Source of the DNA: UBA9715 sp964553375
GTDB taxonomy: Bacteria > Actinomycetota > Coriobacteriia > Coriobacteriales > Eggerthellaceae
Assembly (NCBI GenBank): GCA_964553375.1
Contig: CAZKKN010000032.1
Location: 1 to 20,080, forward strand
DNA length: 20,080 nt
Reading direction: 5' to 3'
Shown: in pieces, positions 6,519 to 16,500 of the stretch
How positions within the stretch are numbered: position 1 is the first letter of the stretch
How the letters are laid out: every line of letters starts with the position of its first letter
The notes under the pieces: model-generated
Seen by the model: the letters and a program-made list of their open reading frames with translations, nothing else
What the model was told of the DNA's origin: nothing
Databases searched by the model: none
Position numbers and translations under genes: made by a program

Positions 6519-6560
6519 TTTGCTCAGCTATTGAGCAAATTTGCTCAATAGCTGAGCAAA
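6519..6560. repeat. Perfect 42-bp palindrome with TGCTCA motifs at 21-bp spacing
   Basis: 6519-6539 is the exact reverse complement of 6540-6560. Each arm is itself an inverted repeat (TGCTCA-GCTAT-TGAGCA). TGCTCA starts at 6521, 6542 and 6563, so a third half-element follows the palindrome with the same 21-bp period, two helical turns. This looks like an operator array or a fully paired RNA stem. The rest of 6446-6837 holds no gene I can support; AT content rises and possible -10 elements (TAAAAT at 6777, TAAATA at 6791) precede the next gene, without clear -35 boxes. Confidence 0.85.
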
Positions 6561-6837
6561 AATGCTCAATAGGCAAACGGGGAGCAAGTGTTTGAGAAAG
6601 TGGCAAAGAAATCTTGCCAGTTATTAGCCGAGGAGCGTGCATTTCCGGGCGCTTTGAGGAATGCAAGGGATAGTTTTGGGGAATCGAGGTGGAAGATTCG
6701 TTAGAGGGAAGTGACACAGTGATGCAATTTGCAGAGATGTGCTGTTGGGAATGTAGGAAAAAAGGCCAGGATTTCGTAAAATAGAAGGGTTAAATAGGGG
6801 TGCGAATCGTCATCCTCGATGGCAAGAGGTGTCACAC

Positions 6838-9800
6838 ATGAAACGCAACAGCAAGAACTACGTCGAAATCCCGACGCAGCCTGGTCAGACCACGCAGCAC
6901 AATCTGTCAGACACCGATGGGAAGATGTCGAATCCGGCTGATAATCTGCCGAATCTGGCAGACAATCCGTCCACTTCTCCTGGCAAAAGCGTGGCTTCTC
7001 GTGAGATTCCCGATTTGCGTGCGGGCATTGACGTGGGGTCAACTACGGTAAAGCTCGCCATCCTGGATCGCGAGGATCAGGTTGTTTGGTCAATCTACCA
7101 GCGCCATCACTCCGACGTGCGAGCGACCATCGCAGAAGTGCTGGAAGCTGCGGCAGCGGAATACGGTGGGCGAGAAATGAGCATCGCCATCACCGGCTCA
7201 GGCGGCTTGCTTCTGGCTAAGTGGCTGGGCGTGGAATTCGTTCAGGAAGTAATTGCGAGTAAAACCGCAGTTGAGACCTTCATTCCGAAGACCGATGTCG
7301 CTATTGAGCTCGGTGGCGAGGATGCGAAGATCATCTACTTCGGGCAGTCCATCGAGCAGCGAATGAACGGCACCTGCGCCGGTGGCACCGGGGCGTTCAT
7401 CGACCAGATGGCCGCATTGCTCAACACCGACGCAAGCGGCCTGAACGAGCTTGCTGCCGACCACCAGACGATTTACCCCATTGCGAGTCGCTGCGGCGTG
7501 TTCGCCAAAACCGATGTGCAGCCGCTGCTGAATGAGGGCGCGCGCAAGGAGGACATCGCTGCGAGCATCTTCCAATCGGTGGTGACACAGACCATCAGCG
7601 GCCTGGCGTGCGGCCGCCCCATCCGCGGTCACATCGCATTTTTGGGCGGTCCTCTTCAGTATCTCCCCGAGCTGCGGAAACGCTTCTATGAGACCCTGGA
7701 ATTAGATGATGAGCATATCATCGTGCCGGAAAACGCCCATCTGTTTGTGGCGTGCGGTTGCGCGGTGGCGGGTGCGCGGGCCGAAGGCGTAAAGGTGGAG
7801 CAGCTAAACGACGTGATTGAGCGGCTCCATGGGCTGGGCGACTTGCAGGGATCTGAGGTTACGCGTTTGGCACCGCTGTTCGCCGACGAGGCGGAGTTGC
7901 AGGAATTCCACGAACGCCACGGCAATGAGTGCGTGCGTCGGGGAGACTTGGCGAGCTACCGCGGTGTGGCATTTTTGGGAATCGATGCAGGTTCTACGAC
8001 GTTCAAAGCGGTACTAATTGGCGAAGATGGGTCGATTCTTTGGAGCTATTACGTCTCCAATAAGGGTGATGTTTTGGGGTGCGCTCGCGCGGCGTTGCGC
8101 GAACTGTACGGTGCGCTGCCCATGGATCCCACCACCGGAGAAGCGCTGGTGCAGATCGGGCATGCTACCGTGACCGGCTACGGTGAGGGACTTCTGCTTC
8201 AAGCACTCCAGGTGGATTCCGGCGAGATTGAAACCGTAGCCCATTTGCGCGGTGCTCGGGAAATGTTGCCTGACGTGGAGTTTATCTTGGACATCGGCGG
8301 GCAGGACATGAAATGCCTGCGGGTGAAAGATGGTGTGATTGATCACATCATGTTGAACGAGGCGTGCAGCTCCGGCTGCGGCAGCTTCATTGAGAGCTTT
8401 GCGAGCGGGCTGGGGTTGGATGTATCGGAGTTCGCTCAGACGGCGATTGAGGCGAAAGCGCCCGTTGACCTGGGAAGCCGTTGCACGGTGTTCATGAACA
8501 GCCGTGTGAAGCAGGCGCAGAAAGAGGGCGCCACCGTGGGGGATATCGCCGCGGGTCTGGCGCTCTCGGTGATTAAGAACGCCCTGTTCAAAGTGATAAA
8601 GATTCGCGACCCGCACGATGTGGGGAACCATGTGATCGTGCAGGGCGGGACGTTTTTGAATGATGCAGTGCTGCGTGCATTCGAGCAGCTTGCAGGCGTG
8701 GAAGCGGTACGGCCGGATATTGCTGGGAACATGGGGGCCTACGGTGCGGCTCTGCTGGCGCGCGACCGCTATATTGAGGGAGGAGGCGGGGAGACCTCCG
8801 TTCAGAAGCTCCGCAGCCTTCACTACGGCCTCCCCGCCTCCGGCCGCAATGAAGCGGTCGACCCGGCAGATACGCCCTCCGGGGAGGGGGAAGAAAGCCT
8901 TCACTCCGACCCCTCCGCCCCCGCTCGCTCCATAACGGTCGGCCAGGCGGATACGCCCTCCGGTGAAGAAGAAAGCCATCACTACGGCCCCCCCGCCTCC
9001 GGCCGCAATGAAGCGGTCGGCCAGGCAGATACGCCCTCCGGTGAGGGAATCGGTGTTAAATCCACGCTGCTTTCGCTGGAAGAATTGGAAGCATTGGCGC
9101 CGACACATCGGACTGTTCGCTGTCAGAAATGTTCGAATCATTGTCTCCTTACCGTTAACGATTTCGGGAAAGGGGCCGATGGCAAGCATCGACGGTTCAT
9201 CACGGGTAATCGGTGCGAAAAAGGTGCGGGTGTTGTGGATGAGACCTCCGACGTGCCTAACCTGTTTGACTACAAGGCGCATCGGTTGTTCGACTACGAG
9301 CCGCTGAGCAGGGAAGATGCCCCTCGCGGTACCGTAGGCATTCCTCGGGCGCTTAATATGTATGAGAATTACCCATTCTGGTTCACGTTCTTCACCGATC
9401 TGGGCTTCAGCGTGGTGCTTTCTGACCCTTCGACCAAGCAAACCTACGAAGCCGGCATTGAGTCCATGCCAAGCGAATCGGTGTGCTATCCGGCGAAGCT
9501 TTCCCATGGCCATGTAATGAATCTGCTAGACAAGGATGTGGACTTCATTTGGATGCCGTGCAGCAAATGGGAGCGCCAGGAAGACGAAGGGGCGGGCAAC
9601 CACTTCAACTGCCCCATTGTTGCCAGCTATCCCGAGGCGCTGCGGTTGAACATCGATGATCTACGAGAAACCGACACGGCCTTCCTCAATCCGTGGCTTC
9701 CCTATGACAAAAAAGAGCACTTGAAGAAGCGCCTCTTCTACGAATTGTCCGACCATTTCAAACACATAGTCGGTAAAAAGTCGTCCGTTCCTGCCAAGGC

Positions 9801-11910
9801 GGAAATCGACGCTGCGGTGGAAAAGGCCTGGGCGGAAGACCTCGCTTTCAAAGCCGACATGCGCAAGAAGGGCGAAGAGACCCTGGCATGGATGGAAGAG
9901 ACCGGCACCCATGGGCTCGTTTTGGCTGGTCGCCCTTACCATAATGACCCGGAGATCAATCATGCTATCCCGGAGCTGCTTTCTGGCTTCGGTCTGGCGG
10001 TGCTAACGGAAGATTCTGTGGCTCACCTGGGAGAACTTGAGCGGCCGATTCGTGTGGTGGATCAGTGGATGTATCACACGCGGCTTTACGCGGCGGCCAA
10101 ACTGGTCACTCAGCGCAACGATTTGGATATGATCCAGCTGAATTCTTTCGGTTGCGGCCTGGATGCGCTGACCACTGACCAGGTGCAAGAGATCCTGGAG
10201 GCGGCGGGCAAGGTTTACACCGTGCTCAAGATTGACGAGGTGTCGAATCTGGGCGCGGCGCGCATTCGCGTGCGCTCGCTGCTGGCGGCCCTTCGCGACC
10301 AGCAGCAGGAAGAAGCCATGGGCAGCTTGCAGGGAAGCGCCGAGGCGATGGATGCGGCTTTGGCTGATTTCGAGGAGCATCGTGAGGGTCGCACCGGCGC
10401 AACCTTAGCTGCGGCCGGGGCGGATGTGGCCGAGCATCTTGCTGGGGGCGCGCCGCGCACTGAAGAGCTCGCCGATGAGATAGAAATCGATGTTTCCCGG
10501 GGTGCGGCTGCTGCAGATGGTGGTGCGGCGGCAGAAACCGGCGCGGAAACCGCGGCAGAAACCGGTACGGCGAAAAAGGTCTCCCGCTCCAGCGTGTGGC
10601 GGAAGGGCCTTGACGAAGAGGCGTTTTCCACAGAATTCCCGCGTGTCGAGTTCACCAAGGAAATGAAGGAAGCAGGATACACCATCCTGGCTCCCCAAAT
10701 GGCGCCGTATCACTTCGAGTTGCTGTTGCCTATATTCCAATCCAACGGCTATAACTTGGAGCTGCTGCCGTCGGTGGACCATGGGGCTGTGGATGCGGGC
10801 CTGAAGTATGTGAATAACGACATCTGCTACCCATCAATCCTGGTCACAGGCCAAATTATGGAAGCGGTGACCAGTGGGCGCTACGACACCGACAAGCTGG
10901 CGGTGGTTATCACGCAAACAGGCGGCGGCTGCCGAGCAACCAACTACATCGCGCTTATCCGCAAGGCCTTGAAGGCGGCGGGGTTGGGGCACATCCCGGT
11001 GATTTCGCTGGCACTCCAAGGCAATATGGACGAATCGAATTCCGGCTGGGAAATCAGTTTGGACATGCTGAAGCAGGCGGTTTATGCGCTGAGCTATGGC
11101 GACCTGCTCATGATGGCGCTTTATCGCACGCGTCCGTACGAGGCGGTTGAGGGATCTGCGCAAGATTTGTTCGACCATTGGATGAATATCTGTAAGGAGC
11201 AGATATACAACGGAACGAATCGTCGTCAGTTCGCAAAGACCGTCCAGGGAATAATTGACGACTTCGATGCGCTTCCGCTGATAAACGATGGAAGCAAGCC
11301 GCGCGTGGGCGTGGTGGGCGAGATCCTGGTGAAATTCCATCCCACTGCCAACAACGAAGTGGTGAATGTGATTGAGCGTGAAGGCTGCGAAGCCGTGGTG
11401 CCGGGGCTGATCGAGTTCTTCCTGTTTGGCATTGTGGGGCGCATCTTCCAAAAAGACCCGCTGGGGCGCTCGGCAAAAGGTGCCGCTGGCGCGCGGGCGA
11501 TCCTGAAGCTGCTGGACACCATGCGCAAACCTATGGTGCAGGCTCTTGAGAAATCCAAGCGCTTCGAGGCGCCTACCAACATCTTCACCTTGGGTGCCTA
11601 CGCGGAAGAAGTGCTTTCCACCTGCAATTCCATGGGAGAAGGCTGGCTGCTCACCGCCGAGATGATCGAGCTCATTCGCACCGGCACGCCGAATATCGTG
11701 TGCGCCCAGCCCTTCGCGTGCCTGCCGAATCACGTGGTGGGCAAGGCGGTGATCAAGGAGCTGCGGCGGCGCTATCCCATGAGCAATATCGTGGCCGTTG
11801 ATTATGACCCGGGTGCGAGCGAGGTCAACCAGCTGAATCGCATCAAGTTGATGATCTCTGTAGCGAAGGCGAACCTTGAGGCTGAACGCGAATTAGGCGA
11901 GAGCGCTTGA
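6838..11910 (+). CDS. Giant double-ATPase acyl-CoA dehydratase activase-related protein
   Basis: The family is related to HgdC, the ATP-driven [4Fe-4S] activator of 2-hydroxyacyl-CoA dehydratases, fused to dehydratase-like (DUF2229 and C-terminal activase-associated) domains; the substrate is unknown. The start ATG 6838 has AGAGG 8 bases upstream. Domains in the 1690 residues: an Asn/Ser/Pro-rich N-terminus (1-60); ATPase 1 from GIDVGSTTVKLAILD (about 63), with Cys180 and Cys219; ATPase 2 from GIDAGSTTFKAVLIG (381), with DIGGQDMK, Cys510 and Cys549; a repeat insertion (about 660-737); a CxxCxxxC cluster (762, 765, 769); DUF2229-like VGIPRALNMYENYPFW (about 833) and PCSKWERQEDEG; an Ala/Glu-rich linker (about 1153-1254); and a C-terminal domain with NDICYPSILVTGQ and TQTGGGCRATNY. 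Both cysteine pairs are 39 residues apart, as in HgdC (Cys127/Cys166). Relatives are usually about 1400-1450 residues, so the tail, insertion and linker explain the excess. It is cytoplasmic and probably oxygen-sensitive. Confidence 0.93.
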   Translation: MKRNSKNYVEIPTQPGQTTQHNLSDTDGKMSNPADNLPNLADNPSTSPGKSVASREIPDLRAGIDVGSTTVKLAILDREDQVVWSIYQRHHSDVRATIAEVLEAAAAEYGGREMSIAITGSGGLLLAKWLGVEFVQEVIASKTAVETFIPKTDVAIELGGEDAKIIYFGQSIEQRMNGTCAGGTGAFIDQMAALLNTDASGLNELAADHQTIYPIASRCGVFAKTDVQPLLNEGARKEDIAASIFQSVVTQTISGLACGRPIRGHIAFLGGPLQYLPELRKRFYETLELDDEHIIVPENAHLFVACGCAVAGARAEGVKVEQLNDVIERLHGLGDLQGSEVTRLAPLFADEAELQEFHERHGNECVRRGDLASYRGVAFLGIDAGSTTFKAVLIGEDGSILWSYYVSNKGDVLGCARAALRELYGALPMDPTTGEALVQIGHATVTGYGEGLLLQALQVDSGEIETVAHLRGAREMLPDVEFILDIGGQDMKCLRVKDGVIDHIMLNEACSSGCGSFIESFASGLGLDVSEFAQTAIEAKAPVDLGSRCTVFMNSRVKQAQKEGATVGDIAAGLALSVIKNALFKVIKIRDPHDVGNHVIVQGGTFLNDAVLRAFEQLAGVEAVRPDIAGNMGAYGAALLARDRYIEGGGGETSVQKLRSLHYGLPASGRNEAVDPADTPSGEGEESLHSDPSAPARSITVGQADTPSGEEESHHYGPPASGRNEAVGQADTPSGEGIGVKSTLLSLEELEALAPTHRTVRCQKCSNHCLLTVNDFGKGADGKHRRFITGNRCEKGAGVVDETSDVPNLFDYKAHRLFDYEPLSREDAPRGTVGIPRALNMYENYPFWFTFFTDLGFSVVLSDPSTKQTYEAGIESMPSESVCYPAKLSHGHVMNLLDKDVDFIWMPCSKWERQEDEGAGNHFNCPIVASYPEALRLNIDDLRETDTAFLNPWLPYDKKEHLKKRLFYELSDHFKHIVGKKSSVPAKAEIDAAVEKAWAEDLAFKADMRKKGEETLAWMEETGTHGLVLAGRPYHNDPEINHAIPELLSGFGLAVLTEDSVAHLGELERPIRVVDQWMYHTRLYAAAKLVTQRNDLDMIQLNSFGCGLDALTTDQVQEILEAAGKVYTVLKIDEVSNLGAARIRVRSLLAALRDQQQEEAMGSLQGSAEAMDAALADFEEHREGRTGATLAAAGADVAEHLAGGAPRTEELADEIEIDVSRGAAAADGGAAAETGAETAAETGTAKKVSRSSVWRKGLDEEAFSTEFPRVEFTKEMKEAGYTILAPQMAPYHFELLLPIFQSNGYNLELLPSVDHGAVDAGLKYVNNDICYPSILVTGQIMEAVTSGRYDTDKLAVVITQTGGGCRATNYIALIRKALKAAGLGHIPVISLALQGNMDESNSGWEISLDMLKQAVYALSYGDLLMMALYRTRPYEAVEGSAQDLFDHWMNICKEQIYNGTNRRQFAKTVQGIIDDFDALPLINDGSKPRVGVVGEILVKFHPTANNEVVNVIEREGCEAVVPGLIEFFLFGIVGRIFQKDPLGRSAKGAAGARAILKLLDTMRKPMVQALEKSKRFEAPTNIFTLGAYAEEVLSTCNSMGEGWLLTAEMIELIRTGTPNIVCAQPFACLPNHVVGKAVIKELRRRYPMSNIVAVDYDPGASEVNQLNRIKLMISVAKANLEAERELGESA
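8817..9047. repeat. Three tandem repeats of about 78 bp inside the activase gene
   Basis: Units at 8817-8897 (81 bp), 8898-8975 (78 bp) and 8976-9047 (72 bp). All lengths are multiples of three, so the frame is kept. Each unit ends GATACGCCCTCCGGTGA or a close variant and starts CC(T/A)TCACT. Units 1 and 3 share GCCTCCGGCCGCAATGAAGC; unit 2 is diverged in the middle. The protein reads PASGRNEAV and ADTPSGE repeatedly, between ATPase 2 and the cysteine cluster. CCCTCCGG/GGAGGG arms make each unit partly self-complementary, like an intergenic repeat captured in a gene. Confidence 0.8.
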
Positions 11911-11942
11911 TTCGCCAGACTATTTGACGAAGGAATGTAGCT

Positions 11943-12791
11943 GTGACTGGGCGAATCGTCATATGCCCCACCCCTATTGGCAATCTGGGGGATATAACCT
12001 TGCGGACTTTAGAGGTGCTGCGCGAGGCGGATTTGATATATGCCGAGGATACCCGCGTGGCGAAGAAGCTGCTTTCTTGTTTGGGTATTGAGGGGAAAGC
12101 GTTGGAGCGCTTGGATGAGAACGTGATAGCTCAGCGCGCTGACGAGGTATTGGTGAAGGTTTCCGAAGGTCTATTAGTTGCCTATGTGACCGATGCAGGC
12201 ATGCCGGGAGTGTCTGACCCGGGTTTGCGTTTAGTGCGCGCAGCCTGCGATGCCGGTGTGGACGTTGATGTGCTTCCCGGGCCTTCAGCTGCAGCTACTG
12301 CCTATGTGGCTAGCGGAATGACGTGCCCGAACTTCTATTTCGGCGGCTTTTTCCCGCGTAAGGAATCGGCTCGGCGCGAGGCGCTGCGAAGCCTGGCATC
12401 TTTGGATGCGGCTTTGATCTTCTACGAAAGCCCCAACCGCCTTGTCTCGGCTTTGGAGACCATCGCCGAAGAGCTGCCCTTGCGCGATGTTGCTGTTTGC
12501 CGGGAGCTGACCAAGGTTCATCAAGAGGTTGTGCGTGGGTCTGCACCGCAGGTTAGCGCTGAGTTTGCGGGCAGGGAAACAGTGAAGGGCGAGATAGCGC
12601 TTGTGATTGATGCGCCTAATGAAGTGGAGGTGCGAGCAGCAGCGGAAGGAAGCGCGTCCCTTGCGCAAACGCGGGCAATCGAGTTGATTCAAGCAGGCGA
12701 GCGCCCAAAGGATGTTGCCCGGCTGCTGGTGGAGGAGTTCGGCATTTCGCGCAACGATGCTTACAACATGGCGCTTGAGGCGCGCGGTTGA
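11943..12791 (+). CDS. rsmI: 16S rRNA (cytidine1402-2'-O)-methyltransferase RsmI
   Basis: RsmI methylates the ribose 2'-O of C1402 in the decoding centre of 16S rRNA. The 282 residues (normal length) show the family signatures TPIGNLGDIT (10-19), EDTRVAKKLL, VTDAGMPGVSDPGLRLV, LPGPSAAATAYVASGM and FYESPNRL, and the C-terminal helical segment with GERPKDVARLLVEEFGISRNDAYNMAL. The start is GTG 11943 with AAGGAA 7 bases upstream. It follows the activase gene after 32 bases, so the two may share a transcript, but no functional link is evident. Confidence 0.96.
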   Translation: MTGRIVICPTPIGNLGDITLRTLEVLREADLIYAEDTRVAKKLLSCLGIEGKALERLDENVIAQRADEVLVKVSEGLLVAYVTDAGMPGVSDPGLRLVRAACDAGVDVDVLPGPSAAATAYVASGMTCPNFYFGGFFPRKESARREALRSLASLDAALIFYESPNRLVSALETIAEELPLRDVAVCRELTKVHQEVVRGSAPQVSAEFAGRETVKGEIALVIDAPNEVEVRAAAEGSASLAQTRAIELIQAGERPKDVARLLVEEFGISRNDAYNMALEARG

Positions 12792-12815
12792 TGCGGCGAA
12801 TCACCGTGGAATCCC

Positions 12816-12847
12816 TGTAAGAACCTAGTAAGAACCCTGCAAGAACC
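12816..12847. repeat. Three short AAGAACC repeats, about 11-bp period
   Basis: TGTAAGAACC, TAGTAAGAACC and CTGCAAGAACC follow one another in the 92-base spacer between rsmI and the metallopeptidase gene. Function unknown; possibly a minor regulatory or slippage-derived repeat. Confidence 0.55.
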
Positions 12848-12883
12848 GGCGGACAGATTTGACGAAAGTGCACGGTTGATTCG

Positions 12884-13456
12884 GTGCTTCGATACGACAA
12901 AACACAGACAAAGCGTTTGATCTTCGTCGATGACCTGGAAGTTTGGGTTATCGTGAAGCCCCGGCTCAAGAATATGAACTTGCGCGTGCAACCCGATGGG
13001 CGGATAGAGGTGTCGGTTCGTCCGGATGTGTCTGTGAGGGAAGTGGAAAAGCTCGTGCGGGAGAAACGCGCGTGGATCTTGCAATCTCAGGAGCGTTATG
13101 CGGGGACTCCCATGGCGCGCGCGGCTTCGGCAACGCCGGCTGAAGTGCGGGAATGGCGCGCGGTGGTTGAGGCGTTCGTGCCGGTTTTGGTTGAGCAATG
13201 GGAGCCTATCTTAGGCGTGAAGGCCGGAGCGCTTGCTTATAGGAAGATGAAATCCCGCTGGGGAAGCTGCCAGCCTTCGACCGGGCGCATCTGCATCAAC
13301 GTGGTGCTGGCCCTGTATCCGCCCGAGTGCCTCGAATACGTGGTAGTCCACGAGCTTGCGCACCTTGTGGTTCCCGGTCACGGCTCAGAATTCCACAAGT
13401 TGATGGATGCGGTCATGCCCGATTGGCGCGAGCGCAAGGCGAAGCTGAACGGATAG
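12884..13456 (+). CDS. YgjP/SprT-like zinc metallopeptidase (DUF45)
   Basis: A 190-residue protein of the YgjP-type M48-like metallopeptidase family. It has the N-terminal beta-rich segment (LKNMNLRVQPDGRIEVSVRPDVSVREVEKLV region), the conserved RKMKSRWGSC, and the zinc motif HELAH (His156, Glu157, His160) followed by His166 in VPGHGSEFHKLM as the likely third ligand. The physiological substrate of this family is not established. No signal peptide is visible, so it is probably cytoplasmic. GTG 12884 is the most upstream start that keeps the N-terminal strand region; its ribosome binding site is weak, and the next in-frame ATG (12974) would remove conserved sequence. It lies 92 bases after rsmI on the same strand and converges with the subtilase gene. 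Confidence 0.9.
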   Translation: MLRYDKTQTKRLIFVDDLEVWVIVKPRLKNMNLRVQPDGRIEVSVRPDVSVREVEKLVREKRAWILQSQERYAGTPMARAASATPAEVREWRAVVEAFVPVLVEQWEPILGVKAGALAYRKMKSRWGSCQPSTGRICINVVLALYPPECLEYVVVHELAHLVVPGHGSEFHKLMDAVMPDWRERKAKLNG

Positions 13457-13460
13457 CTTT

Positions 13461-13494
13461 CGGATCGAGGTTGAGCTGCCGAGCTGACGATCCG
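13461..13494. terminator. Stem-loop between convergent genes
   Basis: CGGATCG (13461-13467) pairs with CGATCCG (13488-13494), with an inner AGCT/AGCT pair. It lies between the convergent metallopeptidase and subtilase genes, where a bidirectional terminator is expected. No T-run on either side, so confidence is low. Confidence 0.35.
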
Positions 13495-13569
13495 CCGAGA
13501 GCCGAGAGCCGCCGCTCTTCCGAGGGCCGTTGACTTACCTGCAGGATCTCAGTGAGTTCTGGTCAATAG

Positions 13570-16500
13570 TTATCTTATGCCGTACCAGCAGCCCACGCCT
13601 TCATCCCTCCATCCGATGCTGCAGAGGAAATAGTGCTCTGACGGATCGGTGGTGTAGTTGTGGGATCCGGCACCCTTGGCGTAGGGGTTGTATTCGCGAT
13701 AAAGCGGAACGCTGGTGTATCCTCCATTGGCAACGGCGGGATTGTAGGAGTACCAGCCCACACCCTCGTCGCGCCATCCTGCGTTGATGACCGATGCGGC
13801 TTCTGACCAGTCTTTCGTGTAGTGGTGGTCGCCGGTGTATGGGTTGTACATGCGATAGACCGGATCCCCCTTGGAAGGCGCAGTCCAACCTCTGCCCTCG
13901 TAGGTCCAACCAACGCTGCTGAGATGAGACGCCTCCGACCAATCTGCGGTGTAGAAGTGCTCGCCCGTGTATCGATTGTATAAACGGTGCATGGTGACGG
14001 GCGTGACAGAGGTTTTTAACAAAAGTGTCATCTGCCCTCGCACTTGCAACCCTTTGGGTACCACAGAATCTCCCCGAGAAGTCGCCAGGATTGTAACAAC
14101 AACGGCAGTATCATTCGGTCCGCTTTTGACAGAAAGTCGCCCAGTATTCGCATCCATGGTGGCATAGGTGGAAGGCGAAACCGAGAAAGTCCACGATCCA
14201 AGGTTTGCCGGCGTGACGCTGAATGTGCCAACTTGGTTGCTCATGAGCATCGTCGGTCCGTAGATGCCAAGAACGGTAACCGTCTTGGTTACGGTGTAGC
14301 CGCTCTTTGTCGCGGTGATCGTCGTCGTGCCCGATCCAACGCCGCTCACAAGCCCAGTTGAGCTCACCTTGGCCACCTTCTCGTCTAGGCTTTTCCAGGT
14401 GAAGCCACCCAAACTGGTGTCGCCGCTCTTAACCGTGAACTGGGAAGATCCGCCCCGCGCAAGGAAGGTGTCCCCTTCAATTTCCGCATCCTGGCGCAGA
14501 TTCAAAACCACCGGGAACGTGAGCGTTTTGCCCTCGGGGACCTGGGAATTCCCAAGCGACTTCGCCGTGATGGTAACGTTCACCTTGGTGCCCACTGGGC
14601 CTTCGCGCACCGACATGACGCCCGTGCTAGCGTTGATGCTGGCGAAGGTGCCCGGGCTGACCGAATATTCCCACTCGCCCGCCTTGGACGGCGCGATGCT
14701 GTAGGTGCCGGTTTGGTTGCTGTTCAGGCTGGACGGGCCGGTCAGGCCCAAAACAGTGACCGTTTTGGTCAACTTGAAACCGCTATCGCCCGGATTGGTG
14801 GCGGTGATGGCTGCAGTGCCGGTCGCGATGCCGCGCACAGTGCCTGTCCCGTCAACCGTGGCCACGCTCGGATTCGAGCTTGACCAGGTGTAACCCGTCT
14901 GCGCGCCGCCGCTGATCATCACGCTCCACTGGGCGGATTCGGTGCCAACCAGAATGGAGCGACCAGTGAGATAGCTGTCGCCGCGAACGGCGGCTTCCGC
15001 ATCCACTTCGCCCACGCCGCTGAAACGGTCCCATCCAGTGGAGAACTCGCCGGAAACGAGGTCGCGCGAGGATGAATACAGGCGGTCGCGCACCTCCGCC
15101 GGCGTGAGGTGGGGATTCAGCGTGAGCATGAGGCCCGCCACGCCCGCCACCGTGGGCGACGACATGGAAGTGCCAGCCCAGCTTTCGTAGCCGTCCGGCA
15201 CGGTGCTCCAAATGTCGGTCCCGGGCGCGGAGATGTTTTTATCGCTTTGACCAGGTACGTTGTAATTCGAGCCGCTATTTCGCACCACGCCATCACCAGA
15301 ATTGATGTCCTGCTGAAGGTTTATGACCGAAACCACATTCGGCAGGTCGCCGGGGGTCACCTTGTAAGGAACCACCCACCCGTAATGCGCGTCGGAATTG
15401 CCGGCCGCGGCAATGGTGACGATGTCGTTGTCCTCCGCCTCGTTGACGGCGTTTTGCACCATTTCGTCGAAATCGATCTGCCCCTGGGAGCCGTTTTTGA
15501 GCATGCCGAGGCTCATGTTCACCACGCGAACATTGACGCCCTGGCTTCGCATTTGCTCGATGTAGGCGAAGGCGTTCTCAATGGCGGCTGAGGTCATTGA
15601 GCCGCTTCCGTCAGCAACTTTTATGGGCATGACCTTCACGTTGTTGTAGCCCACGCCCGCGATGCCCTTGCTGTTGTTCGCGCGGGCGGCGATGATGCCA
15701 GCTACATGGGTGCCGTGGTCTTCCCGGCCCGAGACGCTTGCTGAGCCGTTGGTCGCGTTGTACGGATGCACGATCATGGAGCTATCGCTGCCGGCCGCCG
15801 TGAACTCGGGGTGAGTGATGGAGAAGCCCTCGTCAATCACAGCGACCACAATGGGGTTGTTGCTGGAAGATTTGTTCTTTTCCACGTAAGCCCAAGCTTC
15901 GGGGAGGTTTATTTCTGCAAGATTCCACTGGTCATCGAAGTAGGGATCGTTGGGGGTGATGCGATCTTCTGTGGAATTCGCGCTGGCTTGCGGTTGGATT
16001 TCTGTCGAATCCTCGTCAGAGAAAAGGTCTTTTACGACGGCTGCAGCAAGAGCGCCGCCGCTATTCTCGTCAGAATCAGGCTCCTCCATGACACGATAGA
16101 TGTAGTTCGGTTGAGCGCTTTTCACAAGATCGTTGGCACGGAACCGCTCCATTGCCATGCTGACCGAAAGGTCCTGGGGCAGTGTGAGCTTTGTGTAGCT
16201 ATCGGTCTGCTCGCTGATGGCGATGTCGGTCATTCCTGTAGTAGCTTTGATAGCTGCCAAGGCGCTTTCGGCGTCCATTTCGTCAGTGAACTGGACCAGC
16301 AGCGTGTTTTCCTCGTGCTCCGGAAGCGGTGCGTCGTTGGAGGGTCGCTCTGTAGCAGATGGGGCGGATCCAGCGTCGCTAGTGGCGCCTGTATCGCTCG
16401 TATCATCGCCGGTCACTGGCGCATTTTGAGATTCTTCCGCCTGTGAGTGCTCGGCAGAGGAGGCGGCATCCGACGCATCGGCGGCGACTTCTGCATCCTG

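Noticed and set aside
6454..6717. Minus-strand frame over the 42-bp palindrome
   Set aside because: Its repetitive translation (CSAIEQICSIAEQ) comes directly from the palindrome; no start signal or domain.
8014..9513. Long open frame on the minus strand opposite the activase gene
   Set aside because: No recognisable motifs, and the plus strand carries conserved activase motifs throughout.
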